Below are positions 33,195 through 42,144 of a stretch of 56,770 nt of DNA, piece by piece (the stretch's first letter is position 1; every line of letters begins with the position of its first letter). The position numbers and the translations under genes are program-made. Under the pieces are notes generated by a model that was not told where the DNA came from, searched no databases, and saw nothing but the letters and a program-made list of their open reading frames with translations. Source of the DNA: Prevotella sp. (GTDB taxonomy: Bacteria; Bacteroidota; Bacteroidia; Bacteroidales; Bacteroidaceae); the NCBI GenBank assembly GCA_017410365.1, contig JAFQQY010000013.1:1-56770 (forward strand), given 5' to 3'.

Positions 33195-33202
33195 TATATT
33201 TG
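33195..33202 (+). promoter_or_regulatory. Promoter -7 element for the LacI-type regulator
   Basis: TATATTTG, 37 nt before the ATG at 33240. Confidence 0.55.
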
Positions 33203-33239
33203 CACAACTTTTTACAACAATAGAACTACCATAAAGGAA

Positions 33240-34307
33240 ATGGGTATTGATAAAATAAGGATAAAAGACATAGCAGAGTTATCTGGTGTTTCAGTGGGCA
33301 CTGTTGACCGCGTGTTGCACAACCGTCCAAGCGTTTCGCAAAAGGCAAGGGAAAAAGTTGAGAAGGCATTGAAAGAGATGGATTATCATCCCAACGTTTA
33401 TGCCAGTGCACTTGCATACAACAAGAGTTACAAATTCTATTGCATCATTCCTAAGCACGAATCAGAGGCATATTGGCAAGAGATAGAAGAAGGCGCCATG
33501 AATGCATGCGAGCACAGACGCGACTTCAGAGTAAGCCTTAGCATGATGTACTACAAGCGCTTCGACACGGAAACATTTGTCAATGTAACAGAAGAATGTC
33601 TGAAGGACAACCCTGACGGCGTTATCATTGTACCATCAAAGTTGAATATCACAAGAGAGTTTACCGATAAGTTGCACGAGGCAGACATTCCTTTTATTCT
33701 TCTTGACTCATACATGCCTGACCTCAAGCCATTGTCTTTCTATGGTCAGGATTCTTTTTGCAGCGGATATTTTGCAGCCAAGATGCTTATGCTCATAGCA
33801 TCTACCGAGAAAGAGATTATGCTGATGAAGCAGATGAAGGACGGCAACGTGGCAAGCAAACAGCAGGAAAACAGAGAGACGGGATTCAAGCATTACATGC
33901 GCGACCACTTTCCCGACATAAAAATAACAGAAGTGAACCTTCCGCTTGACGAGGAACGTAGCACTTATGACCAGATACTGGAAGACTTCTTTAGGAAGCA
34001 CCCGCTTGTGCACCATTGCATAACATTCAATTCCAAAGCCCACCTCGTTGGCGAGTTCCTGCTCAAGAGCAACAGGCGCAACGTGCAGATTATGGGTTAT
34101 GACATGGTGGCAAAGAATGCTGAATGCATAAAGCAGGGAGCAATATCTTTCCTGATAGCACAGCATGCTTACATGCAAGGCTTCTCATGCGTTGAATCAT
34201 TGTTTGAAGCTATCGTACTAAAGAAAGAGGTGAACCCAGTGAATTACATGCCGATTGAAATCCTTACAAAAGAAAACGTTGATTTCTACAGACGAAAGCA
34301 ATTGTAA
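33240..34307 (+). CDS. LacI-family transcriptional regulator
   Basis: A 355-residue regulator: N-terminal LacI HTH (IRIKDIAELSGVSVGTVDRVLHNRPSVS, residues about 5-32) with hinge helix, then a periplasmic-binding-protein-like sensor (residues about 65-340; YKFYCIIPKHESEAYW, PDGVIIVPSKLN, IPFILLDSYMP, VQIMGYDMV). Divergent from kdgK-eda and followed by uxaA and nhaC, so it most likely controls hexuronate (galacturonate) use, with an intermediate such as KDG or altronate as effector; the effector is inference. Confidence 0.9.
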   Translation: MGIDKIRIKDIAELSGVSVGTVDRVLHNRPSVSQKAREKVEKALKEMDYHPNVYASALAYNKSYKFYCIIPKHESEAYWQEIEEGAMNACEHRRDFRVSLSMMYYKRFDTETFVNVTEECLKDNPDGVIIVPSKLNITREFTDKLHEADIPFILLDSYMPDLKPLSFYGQDSFCSGYFAAKMLMLIASTEKEIMLMKQMKDGNVASKQQENRETGFKHYMRDHFPDIKITEVNLPLDEERSTYDQILEDFFRKHPLVHHCITFNSKAHLVGEFLLKSNRRNVQIMGYDMVAKNAECIKQGAISFLIAQHAYMQGFSCVESLFEAIVLKKEVNPVNYMPIEILTKENVDFYRRKQL

Positions 34308-34335
34308 AATTATTATCTAAAATAACTAATCAAAT

Positions 34336-35829
34336 ATGGAACAGACATTTATTAAAATCAATCCTGCCGACACAGTTGTTGTATGTCTACAGGCACAGAA
34401 GAAAGGTGACGTAATTGCTATCGACGGCAAGTCAATAAACGTTAACCAAGATACTCCTGCAGGACATAAGGTTCTGATTGTCGACACTCCACAGGGAACT
34501 GACATCATTAAATATGGCTACCCTATCGGACATGCCATGAAAGACTTGAAGGCTGGCGATTGGGTGAACGAAGACAACCTGAAGACCAACCTCTCTGGTA
34601 CTTTGGAATATACATATAACCCTGTAAGCGAAGAACAGAACATCAAGGATGAGCAGAGAACTTTCAAGGGATATGTTCGCAAGAACGGCGAAGTTGGTGT
34701 AAGAAACGAGATATGGATCGTGCCTACAGTAGGTTGCGTTAACGGTATAGCAGAGAAACTGGCAACAATGCTCAAGGAAGAAACAGGTTGCGAAGGCATC
34801 GACTCTGTATATGCATGGCATCACAACTACGGTTGCTCTCAGCTTAGCGGCGACCACGAGAACACACGTAAAGTGTTGCGCGACCTTACACTGCATCCAA
34901 ATGCTGGCGGTGTGCTTGTTTTGGGTTTAGGTTGCGAGAACAACCAGCCGGAAGACTTCGAGAAGATGCTTGGCGACTACGACAAGGAGCGCATCAAGTT
35001 CTTGGTTGTCCAGAAGGTTCAAGGCGACGAGCTTAACGTAGGTATGGACATCCTGCGCCAGCTTTACGCAATAGCAAAGGAAGACAAGCGCGAGGACGTT
35101 TCTGTTTCTAAGCTCCGCGTTGGATTGAAATGTGGTGGTAGCGACGGCTTCAGCGGCATCACAGCCAATCCGCTTGTTGGTGAGTTCTCTGACTGGCTTG
35201 TTGCTCAAGGCGGAACATCTATCCTTACCGAGGTTCCAGAGATGTTCGGTGCCGAGACAATACTCATGAACCGTTGCAAGACAGAGGAACTGTTCAACAA
35301 GACCGTTACCATGGTTAACGACTTCAAGGAATATTTCCTTAGCCACGGCGAACCAGTGGGCGAGAATCCTTCTCCAGGCAACAAGGCCGGCGGTATCTCT
35401 ACACTCGAAGACAAGGCACTGGGCTGTACTCAGAAGTGCGGACGCGCTCCTGTCAGCGGTGTGCTTGAATATGGCGACCGCCTTGAGACTAACGGCTTGA
35501 ACCTGCTTTCTGCTCCTGGCAACGACCTCGTTGCTTCTACAGCGTTGGCATCTGCCGGTTGTCAGATTGTACTGTTTACAACAGGTCGCGGTACTCCATT
35601 CGGAACATTCGTTCCTACAATGAAGGTTTCTACCAATCCTACACTTGCTGCACAGAAGCCAAACTGGATTGACTTCAGCGCCGGACAGTTGCTCGAAGGC
35701 AAGAGCATGGAAGAGTTGCTGCCAGAGTTTATCGACAAGATTATCTCTGTTGCAAGTGGCGAACAGTCAAGAAATGAGATTAACGGTTATCGCGAAATAT
35801 CAATCTTCAAGAACGGCGTAACCCTCTAA
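34336..35829 (+). CDS. uxaA: Altronate dehydratase (UxaA family)
   Basis: A 497-residue UxaA-type dehydratase converting D-altronate to 2-keto-3-deoxygluconate in galacturonate breakdown. An N-terminal SAF domain (residues about 10-95, GDVIAIDGKSINVNQD ... DLKAGDWVNEDNL) precedes the dehydratase core with HHNYGCSQLSGDHENT, LGLGCENNQ, LKCGGSDGFSGITANP and ALGCTQKCGRAP; the conserved Cys/His residues probably bind the iron. Starts 28 nt after the LacI-type gene. uxaB and uxaC are not in the window. Related UxaA-type dehydratases act on galactarate, so the substrate is likely but not certain. Confidence 0.9.
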   Translation: MEQTFIKINPADTVVVCLQAQKKGDVIAIDGKSINVNQDTPAGHKVLIVDTPQGTDIIKYGYPIGHAMKDLKAGDWVNEDNLKTNLSGTLEYTYNPVSEEQNIKDEQRTFKGYVRKNGEVGVRNEIWIVPTVGCVNGIAEKLATMLKEETGCEGIDSVYAWHHNYGCSQLSGDHENTRKVLRDLTLHPNAGGVLVLGLGCENNQPEDFEKMLGDYDKERIKFLVVQKVQGDELNVGMDILRQLYAIAKEDKREDVSVSKLRVGLKCGGSDGFSGITANPLVGEFSDWLVAQGGTSILTEVPEMFGAETILMNRCKTEELFNKTVTMVNDFKEYFLSHGEPVGENPSPGNKAGGISTLEDKALGCTQKCGRAPVSGVLEYGDRLETNGLNLLSAPGNDLVASTALASAGCQIVLFTTGRGTPFGTFVPTMKVSTNPTLAAQKPNWIDFSAGQLLEGKSMEELLPEFIDKIISVASGEQSRNEINGYREISIFKNGVTL

Positions 35830-35842
35830 TCATTATTTGCGA

Positions 35843-37111
35843 ATGGGACTATTAGCCTTAAGTCCATTATTGGTATTCATATTGATATATCTCGTCACTT
35901 CAATTATAGCTGGCGACTTCTATAAGATACCGATAACAGTGGCTTTTATGGCCTCGTCAATATATGCGGTTGTTGTGAGTGGCGGCATGCCACTCCAACG
36001 CCGTATTGACATTTTCAGCAAGGGAGCATCTAGCAGCAAGATGATGCTCATGATATGGATATTTGTTCTTGCCGGGGCATTTGCCAATAGCGCCAAGATG
36101 ATGGGCAGCATCGATGCTACCGTCAACTTGACACTTGACCTCATGCCTGGCAATATGCTTCTTGCCGGACTTTTTTTGGCAGCATGCTTCATATCATTAT
36201 CTATTGGTACCAGCGTTGGCACCATTGTTGCCCTTACTCCCATAGCTGCCGGCATCGCCGATAACATAGGTGTTAGCGTCCCATTGGTTACAGCCATCAT
36301 TGTCGGCGGCTCTTTCTTTGGCGACAATCTGTCATTCATTTCCGATACGACCATCGTTGCCACATCCACACAAGGTTGCAAGCTTAGCGACAAGTTCAAG
36401 GTCAATTCCTATCTAGTCTTTCCCGCTGCGCTAATCATGCTGATTGTCTATCTTGCCATCGGCAGCGACATAGAAGCAACTGGCAGCAATAAAGATGTAG
36501 AATATGTAAAAGTAATACCTTACATAACCGTGCTAGTAACAGCCGTGCTGGGCATGAACGTCATGGCAGTGCTTACACTTGGCATTTTACTTACTGGCGT
36601 CATTGGCATTGCATCAGGTGCCTTCGATGCGTTTGGATGGATGCAGGCAATGGGCGACGGCATTATTGGCATGAGCGAACTGATAATCATCACCATGATG
36701 GCTGGCGGCATGCTGGAACTGATAAAGGCAAACGGAGGCATTGACTACATCATGAACAAGCTGACAAAGAGAGTAAACGGCAAGCGTGGAGCAGAATTGT
36801 GCATCGCCACTCTTGTCGGACTTGTCAACACCTGCACAGCCAACAACACCGTTGCCATTATCACCGTAGGTGGCATAGCCAAACAAATAGGCGACCGCTG
36901 CGGTGTGGACAGTCGCAAATGTGCGAGTATCCTTGACACGATGTCGTGCTGCATACAGGGGTTGCTACCTTATGGAGCTCAGGTGCTCATGGCTGCCGGT
37001 TTGGCATCTATCAATCCAGTGAGCATCATTCCACACCTCTACTACCCTATGCTCATCGGTGTCATTACCATTACAGCTATTCTTATAAGATACCCTCGCA
37101 AATATTCTTAA
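35843..37111 (+). CDS. nhaC: NhaC-family sodium/proton or organic-acid antiporter
   Basis: A 422-residue integral membrane protein with about ten hydrophobic segments. NhaC-family features include GTSVGTIVALTPIA, GGSFFGDNLSFISDTTIVAT and TCTANNTVAIITVG. Its position 13 nt behind uxaA raises the possibility that it carries a sugar acid or balances sodium during uptake instead of acting as a general antiporter. The ATG at 35843 is preferred to an in-frame TTG at 35837. Confidence 0.82.
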   Translation: MGLLALSPLLVFILIYLVTSIIAGDFYKIPITVAFMASSIYAVVVSGGMPLQRRIDIFSKGASSSKMMLMIWIFVLAGAFANSAKMMGSIDATVNLTLDLMPGNMLLAGLFLAACFISLSIGTSVGTIVALTPIAAGIADNIGVSVPLVTAIIVGGSFFGDNLSFISDTTIVATSTQGCKLSDKFKVNSYLVFPAALIMLIVYLAIGSDIEATGSNKDVEYVKVIPYITVLVTAVLGMNVMAVLTLGILLTGVIGIASGAFDAFGWMQAMGDGIIGMSELIIITMMAGGMLELIKANGGIDYIMNKLTKRVNGKRGAELCIATLVGLVNTCTANNTVAIITVGGIAKQIGDRCGVDSRKCASILDTMSCCIQGLLPYGAQVLMAAGLASINPVSIIPHLYYPMLIGVITITAILIRYPRKYS

Positions 37112-37150
37112 GTCCCCACCAACCTCACCGAAGGGAGACTCTCATCTGAG

Positions 37151-37210
37151 TTCCAAAACTCATAACTCCAAACTCCAAACCCCTAACCCCTAACTCCTAA
37201 CTCCAAAAAC
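37151..37210 (+). repeat. G-free CTAACTCC-type repeat directly before nth
   Basis: Degenerate 7-8-bp units (AACTCC, CCCCTAA, CTCCTAA) free of G run up to the nth start codon. A similar tract lies at 53520-53587 directly before the HU-like gene. Confidence 0.6.
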
Positions 37211-37846
37211 ATGACAAAATCAGAACGCTATAAGCTCATTATCGACTACTTCAAGGAAAACATGCCCGATGTAGACACTGAGTTGGAGTATGGCAGTACA
37301 TTCCAACTGCTTGTTGCTGTTATTCTTAGTGCCCAGTGTACTGACAAAAGGGTAAATCTTGTTACACCAGAACTGTTCCTGCGCTACCCTACTGCCTGCG
37401 ACATGGCAGCAGCCGAGGATTTCGAGGTCTTTGAATACATAAAAAGCATTTCCTACCCAAATGCAAAGGCCAAGCACCTTGTTGAAATGGCAAAGATTCT
37501 TGTAGCAAAACACAATGGCGAGGTACCTTCTGACATGGACTCGCTTACCGAATTGCCTGGTGTCGGCAGAAAGACTGCCAATGTCATTCAGGCCGTAGCC
37601 TTCGGTAAAGCCACCATGGCTGTTGACACTCATGTTTTCCGTGTCAGCCACCGCTTGGGTTTAGTGTCCGAACGTGCCACCACTCCGCTCAAGGTCGAGC
37701 AGGAACTTGTGAAGCACATACCGCAGGAGGTCATACCACAGGCCCACCACTGGCTGTTGCTCCACGGACGTTACGTCTGTACATCAAAAAAGCCACATTG
37801 CGAACAATGCGGCTTAAAACAATATTGTAAGAATTTCCGTTTTTAG
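37211..37846 (+). CDS. nth: Endonuclease III (DNA glycosylase/AP lyase)
   Basis: A 211-residue base-excision repair enzyme that removes oxidised pyrimidines. Helix-hairpin-helix ELPGVGRKTANVI with the catalytic Lys (about residue 119), catalytic Asp in MAVDTHVFRVS (about 137), and the C-terminal 4Fe-4S ligands in the exact spacing C-x6-C-x2-C-x5-C (CTSKKPHCEQCGLKQYC). Length typical. Its stop overlaps the convergent Spy-like gene by 4 nt. Confidence 0.97.
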   Translation: MTKSERYKLIIDYFKENMPDVDTELEYGSTFQLLVAVILSAQCTDKRVNLVTPELFLRYPTACDMAAAEDFEVFEYIKSISYPNAKAKHLVEMAKILVAKHNGEVPSDMDSLTELPGVGRKTANVIQAVAFGKATMAVDTHVFRVSHRLGLVSERATTPLKVEQELVKHIPQEVIPQAHHWLLLHGRYVCTSKKPHCEQCGLKQYCKNFRF

Positions 37847-38292
37847 TTTTTCTTTGGCTGATGGTTATTGTGGCTCCATTTCTTCAGCATGCGTCTGTGG
37901 AAACGGTCTTCAGCCCTAATAACATCGAACACCTTGCTTGCAGGCAGTATTTCCAGAAACTTGTTGTGATATGTCTGCTGTATCTTCTTCAGCTCTAAAT
38001 CCATCTTGTCTCTCTGCATCAGCACGTTCTTGCATTCCTCTTCTGTCTTTGGCTTGTCAAAACCCAACTTACGCATGCGCTGATAAACGACACGCTGCTT
38101 ATGACCCATTTCTCTGAAAACAGGGAAAAAAGCGTCAGCTTCATGATTTGTAAGCTTTGCCTCTTGCTTTATAAAGTTCTCAAGATCTGCCTGAAACTTT
38201 TGCGGTGAGAACTTTGGTTTTTTGTTTTCCTGAGCACTTGCCGACATTATCATTCCGCACACAAGCACAATAATAATAAAAAGCTTTTTCAT
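37843..38292 (-). CDS. Periplasmic helical protein, Spy/CpxP-like
   Basis: A 149-residue exported protein: signal peptide MKKLFIIIVLVCGMIMSASAQ and a charged alpha-helical body (QADLENFIKQEAKLTNHEAD ... RVVYQRMRKLG) with the length and helix pattern of LTXXQ/Spy-type proteins, although no clear LTxxQ motif is seen. It is the last gene of the sigma-factor operon (20 nt after the TM protein), where it may sense or protect against envelope stress. Related genes sit beside ECF sigma factors in many Bacteroidetes. Confidence 0.6.
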   Translation of the reverse strand: MKKLFIIIVLVCGMIMSASAQENKKPKFSPQKFQADLENFIKQEAKLTNHEADAFFPVFREMGHKQRVVYQRMRKLGFDKPKTEEECKNVLMQRDKMDLELKKIQQTYHNKFLEILPASKVFDVIRAEDRFHRRMLKKWSHNNHQPKKN

Positions 38293-38312
38293 ACTATCAA
38301 CCCTCCACAGCT

Positions 38313-38681
38313 TTAGTTAGTCTCGCTTTCCAGACATGCATAGATATCAATATTATCCATCATTGCATAGTCTGCAATAGCATCTGAATATGTATCGTTG
38401 ATTGCGCTGTTGGCATCTGCCACAGTTGTTGCTTCTATAGGGTCGTTGTGAGTTTCGTTTTGATTGACAAGCGAAATCACTGTAAACACCGCTGCGATGG
38501 TGCATGCGGCATAAAGCATAGGCCTTATAAACTTACGGAAGCCACCATCGACTACAGGCTGCTTTTTCTCTGGCAACCTTTCCATTACCTGTGCCGACAG
38601 ATTATCAAAATATCCGTCTGGAACACGATAATGATTCGTCTTACCGTACTTGGCATTAATCAGCTCTTCCATACTCTTCAT
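38313..38681 (-). CDS. Single-TM protein, likely anti-sigma factor
   Basis: A 122-residue protein with a short cytoplasmic N-terminus (MKSMEELINAKYGKTNHYRVPDGYFDNLSA), one TM helix (MLYAACTIAAVFTVISLV, about residues 53-70) and an acidic periplasmic tail. Its position 42 nt behind the ECF sigma gene and its topology are those of a small anti-sigma factor, though no zinc-binding HxxxCxxC motif is present. The N-terminal 'VPxGYFDNL' motif is frequent in Bacteroidetes proteins at this position. Confidence 0.6.
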   Translation of the reverse strand: MKSMEELINAKYGKTNHYRVPDGYFDNLSAQVMERLPEKKQPVVDGGFRKFIRPMLYAACTIAAVFTVISLVNQNETHNDPIEATTVADANSAINDTYSDAIADYAMMDNIDIYACLESETN

Positions 38682-38723
38682 AATTACTTATTTATATGTT
38701 TGACGTTTTGAACTTTAAAAAGT

Positions 38724-39269
38724 TTAATCTTTCAGTCCTAAATATTCTGAAATTTTTTTCACTGCAATATGATACGATGCCTTCAGCGAGCCTTCTGTGG
38801 TCTTAAGTATCTTGCTCATTTCGCTGTATTTCACCTCATCATAGTAGCGCATGCAGAACACCAGCCGTTGCACATCGGGCAACATCGATATGGCTTCCTG
38901 CAATTTTGCCTCTGCCTTGTCGCCGTCGAAATACTCATCGGCCATCAGCTGATTAGCCACTGTCAAGCAGTCATTGTCTACAGCCACAGCAGCCTTCTGC
39001 TTTCTGATAAAGTCCAGGCTTTCGTTTATTGCTATCCTGTACAGCCATGTATATAGCTTTGACTCATAACGGAAGTTATCCAAGCATCCCCAAGCCTTTA
39101 TGAATGTGTTTTGCAACACGTCATCGGCATCTTCGTGTGTCAGCACGATACGCCTAATCTGCCAATACAGCTGTTCGCTATATTGGCGCACCACCATTTC
39201 AAACGCTTTTCTTTGAGTCTGTGGGTCGGCTAACAACGACGTCAATCTTTGCTCTTCTAACTTATCCAC
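38724..39269 (-). CDS. ECF-type RNA polymerase sigma factor
   Basis: A 181-residue sigma-70 family factor with region 2 (YSEQLYWQIRRIVLTHEDADDVLQNTFIKAW ... YTWLYRIAINESLDFIRK) and region 4 HTH (LPDVQRLVFCMRYYDEVKYSEMSKILKTTEGSLKASYHIAVKKI). Standard length. It starts 15 nt after the L,D-transpeptidase stop and precedes the likely anti-sigma gene, so all are probably cotranscribed. This suggests envelope-stress control. Confidence 0.93.
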   Translation of the reverse strand: MDKLEEQRLTSLLADPQTQRKAFEMVVRQYSEQLYWQIRRIVLTHEDADDVLQNTFIKAWGCLDNFRYESKLYTWLYRIAINESLDFIRKQKAAVAVDNDCLTVANQLMADEYFDGDKAEAKLQEAISMLPDVQRLVFCMRYYDEVKYSEMSKILKTTEGSLKASYHIAVKKISEYLGLKD

Positions 39270-39284
39270 TAAAAGTTTGACGAT

Positions 39285-40856
39285 TTATTTTGCCAAAGGT
39301 TTAATGTGTTCCCATAATATTTTGTCATATCCGTAGATATCTGGATATGTCTTCATTTCGCCTTTTTCGTCTGTAAAGACGGTGTAGTAAATGATGTGCA
39401 GAGGCACCTGTGGCTCTACGTCTCTACGCCTCACAAGCTTCAGGTCATCGTCCGTTCCGTTGTTCTCACGATGCTCTTTCATGAATTTCTTTCCCTTGTC
39501 TGTCTCTGGCTTTATGTCCATTGATATGCGTATCTTGTCGAGCAGCCACTCGTCATCGGTCTCAAGAAGATAGGCGGCAAAATCAAACGGTTTTTCTATT
39601 CTTACGCAACCGTGCGACACGCCTCTTCTCTCTCTCTTGAAGAATGCCTTTGTTGATGTGTCGTGCAGATATATCGAGAGGTTGTTCTTGAACCTGAACA
39701 CTATGCGGCCCAAGGAGTTGCCTACGCCACCCTTCTGAACAATCTTGTATTTTCCGCTCTTCAGCATCCTTCTTGTGAGGGTTGAGTCTGTTGCCACGGT
39801 ATCGCCCGTAGCCTTGTCTATCACAGAGTATCTGTTTCTTGCGAAATATGCTGAGTCACCAGCATGTGGCGATACTTCGTTCTCGATGATGCTCTTCGGT
39901 ATTATCCACACTGGGTTGACCTCCATCCAACTTATCTTGCTTACCAGCTGTGGGGTCTTGTTCCTGAATGTTCCGCAACCAATCTTCATGTCCAGCACGC
40001 TGTCGCCATTGTGTGCATAGAGATGATATGCTGGAAGGTTCACCGCCACGTACTTGTTGTCATCGCCCGTAGGTGCATAACCTCTCCAACGGCATCTTTC
40101 GATGTTACACAGCAGAGTCTTTCTGTCATACGTCGTGTCATTAAGCAGCGAGCACAACTCTTTATACAGAGCCGTCTGCGGGCGTATGCTGCTTATGAAT
40201 GGCTTGATGTCGCTCTCTGTTATCTTGCTCAGTGCAGTGGCATAGAACATGCTGTCTGGCCGCTCTATGTCAATGTCAAACAGCATCTTGTAGCTTCTCA
40301 CTCTTCCTGTGGCAGCATCTTTCTTGTCCTTGTCTATCCTGTTGTGCATGCGGCGAGGATTGACAAAGCCATAGCGCTGACCTGCTACATATCTCAGATA
40401 ACTCTGCGTCAACCAGTACTCTACCTCTGCGAATATCTTCATCGTATCTTCGCCTGCTGCAAAATCAGACCGTCTGATTTTGCTGATGGCCTTTTGCAAG
40501 GTGTCTGCACAGAAGACATCTCTACTCAGTCCTTCCTTCTCTACGTCTGAAAGTTCGTCAAGCAGGGAGTCTGCGGCGGAGCTAACGCCATAGGGACTAA
40601 CCCACAATGGTGTATTGTCAGAAGCGTAGTACTTGCGCAACTGAGCGTCGCCAACCAACGTGTCGCCTCTGTTGGAAGACAACACGCTGACTGCCTTGAA
40701 TAAATCTTTATTTTCAAAACTGAATATTGGTTCTTCCTCTTCAGAAGCCACCAAACTAGAACGGTTGTTACAACCTGCAACAACCAAAACAAAAGATACC
40801 AGGACTAGCCAATTGATACCTTTCTTACAACGTTTCCAACCTTGATGATGTAGCAT
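39285..40856 (-). CDS. L,D-transpeptidase, YcbB-like lipoprotein
   Basis: A 523-residue murein L,D-transpeptidase. Lipobox VVAGCN (Cys about residue 29); an N-terminal scaffold domain with WVSPYGVSSAADSLLDEL; a YkuD catalytic domain in the C-terminal third with the active-site motif RRGVSHGCVRIEKPFDFA (Cys about residue 418). The overall plan is that of LdtD/YcbB. The 5' end overlaps the small secreted gene by 52 nt; ATG 40856 is the only Met ahead of the signal sequence. Its direct link to an ECF sigma operon suggests that 3-3 cross-linking is under envelope-stress control; inference. Confidence 0.88.
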   Translation of the reverse strand: MLHHQGWKRCKKGINWLVLVSFVLVVAGCNNRSSLVASEEEEPIFSFENKDLFKAVSVLSSNRGDTLVGDAQLRKYYASDNTPLWVSPYGVSSAADSLLDELSDVEKEGLSRDVFCADTLQKAISKIRRSDFAAGEDTMKIFAEVEYWLTQSYLRYVAGQRYGFVNPRRMHNRIDKDKKDAATGRVRSYKMLFDIDIERPDSMFYATALSKITESDIKPFISSIRPQTALYKELCSLLNDTTYDRKTLLCNIERCRWRGYAPTGDDNKYVAVNLPAYHLYAHNGDSVLDMKIGCGTFRNKTPQLVSKISWMEVNPVWIIPKSIIENEVSPHAGDSAYFARNRYSVIDKATGDTVATDSTLTRRMLKSGKYKIVQKGGVGNSLGRIVFRFKNNLSIYLHDTSTKAFFKRERRGVSHGCVRIEKPFDFAAYLLETDDEWLLDKIRISMDIKPETDKGKKFMKEHRENNGTDDDLKLVRRRDVEPQVPLHIIYYTVFTDEKGEMKTYPDIYGYDKILWEHIKPLAK

Positions 40857-41119
40857 CCCTTTGGGATATTAAGTTCTACACGCTGCAGCTGACTTTCAAT
40901 CTTTACCTTTGTCACCTGCTTTCCTGTTAGCGAAACAACTTCAAGCACATAATCCTTGGCACCGCTTACCTTTACCGATGACTTGCCAATTTCGATAGTT
41001 ATTTTCTGAACTTCTGCAACATCAGCTACGCCGAGTTCTGCACCCGGTGAATATGTCATTGCAGGCATTGAAACTGCTAGGAATGACATAAATGTAAATA
41101 TGAAAATCTTCTTTATCAT
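40805..41119 (-). CDS. Small secreted protein made of a sorting-type C-terminal domain
   Basis: A 104-residue exported protein with signal peptide MIKKIFIFTFMSFLAVSMPA. The body (KITIEIGKSSVKVSGAKDY ... LEVVSLTGKQV ... LNIPKGCYIIKVGNVVRKVSI) has the beta-strand pattern of the type IX secretion C-terminal sorting domain (Por_Secre_tail type), but without a cargo domain. ATG 41119 is preferred to a TTG at 41125; a TATATTTG promoter element lies at 41143-41150. First gene of the L,D-transpeptidase/sigma operon. Function unknown. Confidence 0.6.
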   Translation of the reverse strand: MIKKIFIFTFMSFLAVSMPAMTYSPGAELGVADVAEVQKITIEIGKSSVKVSGAKDYVLEVVSLTGKQVTKVKIESQLQRVELNIPKGCYIIKVGNVVRKVSIG

Positions 41120-41142
41120 ATACAATTTATGTTATATTTCTG

Positions 41143-41150
41143 CAAATATA
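41143..41150 (-). promoter_or_regulatory. Promoter -7 element for the L,D-transpeptidase/sigma operon
   Basis: TATATTTG on the minus strand, 23 nt before the ATG at 41119. Confidence 0.55.
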
Positions 41151-41207
41151 CAATATTATTGCGAAACTTCCAAATTTTATGCGCTAAAAAATGGTTTTCG
41201 CCCTCTG

Positions 41208-42122
41208 TCACACCTCTATCACGTTCATTTCCGATGCCAGCACGGTGTTTTCAAATACCGTCTTTGCCTCCTCTAAAAAGCGGTTCTCGTCTTCATATCT
41301 GGCAGAGAAATGACCGAGCACCAGTTTCTTGGCACCAGCCGCCTTTGCCACCATTGCAGCCTCTTCTGCCGTAGAATGGTTGTAAAGCGCGGCTTTGTCC
41401 TTGGCATCGCTGCAGTAGGTGCTCTCATGATACAATACGCTTACGCCGCTTATCATCTTGTGAAGCTCCGGCATGTACTTCGTGTCGCTGCAATAAGCAT
41501 AGCTTCTGGCGGGTTCTGCCGGCTTCACCAGCCTTGCGTTAGGCACCACATCGCCGTCGTCGGTCACCCAATCGGCTCCGTTCTTTATGTTGTTTATCTG
41601 ACTTAGCGGTATGCCATAGGCATCTATCATTTCGCGCCTGATATGGGGCAGCGTCGGCTTTTCCTCAAACAGGAATCCGCTGCACGGCTTTCGGTGTATC
41701 AGCGGAATGCTCTTCACCGTCAGGCTACGGTCTTCATATATCACCTTGCAAACAGTGGTATCCACCTCGTGGAATATCACCTCGTACTCCAGCCCGGTAC
41801 AGAACAGTTCCATCTGGGCGTCGAGCATGGGCTTCAGTTCCTTCGGAGCATAGATATGAAGGGGTGCCGTCCTGCCCAACAAGCCGAAGGTAGATATCAT
41901 GCCTATCAGGCCGAAGCAGTGGTCGCCATGCAGATGCGATATGAATATGGTGTTGACACCGGTAAATCTGATGTGCGAACGCCTGAGTTGCGTCTGCGTT
42001 CCCTCGCCGCAGTCAACCATAAACAATTTGCCGCGCACCTCTACTATCTGAGCTGATGCGCTATGTTTTAACGTCGGCAGTGCACATCCGCACCCCAAGA
42101 CATGTACTTTAAACGGTTCCAA
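41208..42122 (-). CDS. rnz: Ribonuclease Z
   Basis: A 304-residue metallo-beta-lactamase-fold tRNA 3'-processing endonuclease. Motif HxHxDH in FISHLHGDHCFGL (about residue 63), the GEGTQTQLRRS loop, an SDTKY motif (about 214) and H of HSTAEEAAMVAKAA and LGHFSARYED near the C-terminus supply the zinc ligands. Length is that of the short bacterial form. It follows the lipoprotein gene by 22 nt on the minus strand. Confidence 0.95.
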   Translation of the reverse strand: MEPFKVHVLGCGCALPTLKHSASAQIVEVRGKLFMVDCGEGTQTQLRRSHIRFTGVNTIFISHLHGDHCFGLIGMISTFGLLGRTAPLHIYAPKELKPMLDAQMELFCTGLEYEVIFHEVDTTVCKVIYEDRSLTVKSIPLIHRKPCSGFLFEEKPTLPHIRREMIDAYGIPLSQINNIKNGADWVTDDGDVVPNARLVKPAEPARSYAYCSDTKYMPELHKMISGVSVLYHESTYCSDAKDKAALYNHSTAEEAAMVAKAAGAKKLVLGHFSARYEDENRFLEEAKTVFENTVLASEMNVIEV

Positions 42123-42144
42123 TGTTTCTTTCCTTCTGTTTGTT

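Noticed and set aside
37151-37210. Telomere-like array
   Set aside because: Units are degenerate, short and internal to a circular-type bacterial gene order; a low-complexity leader is more likely.
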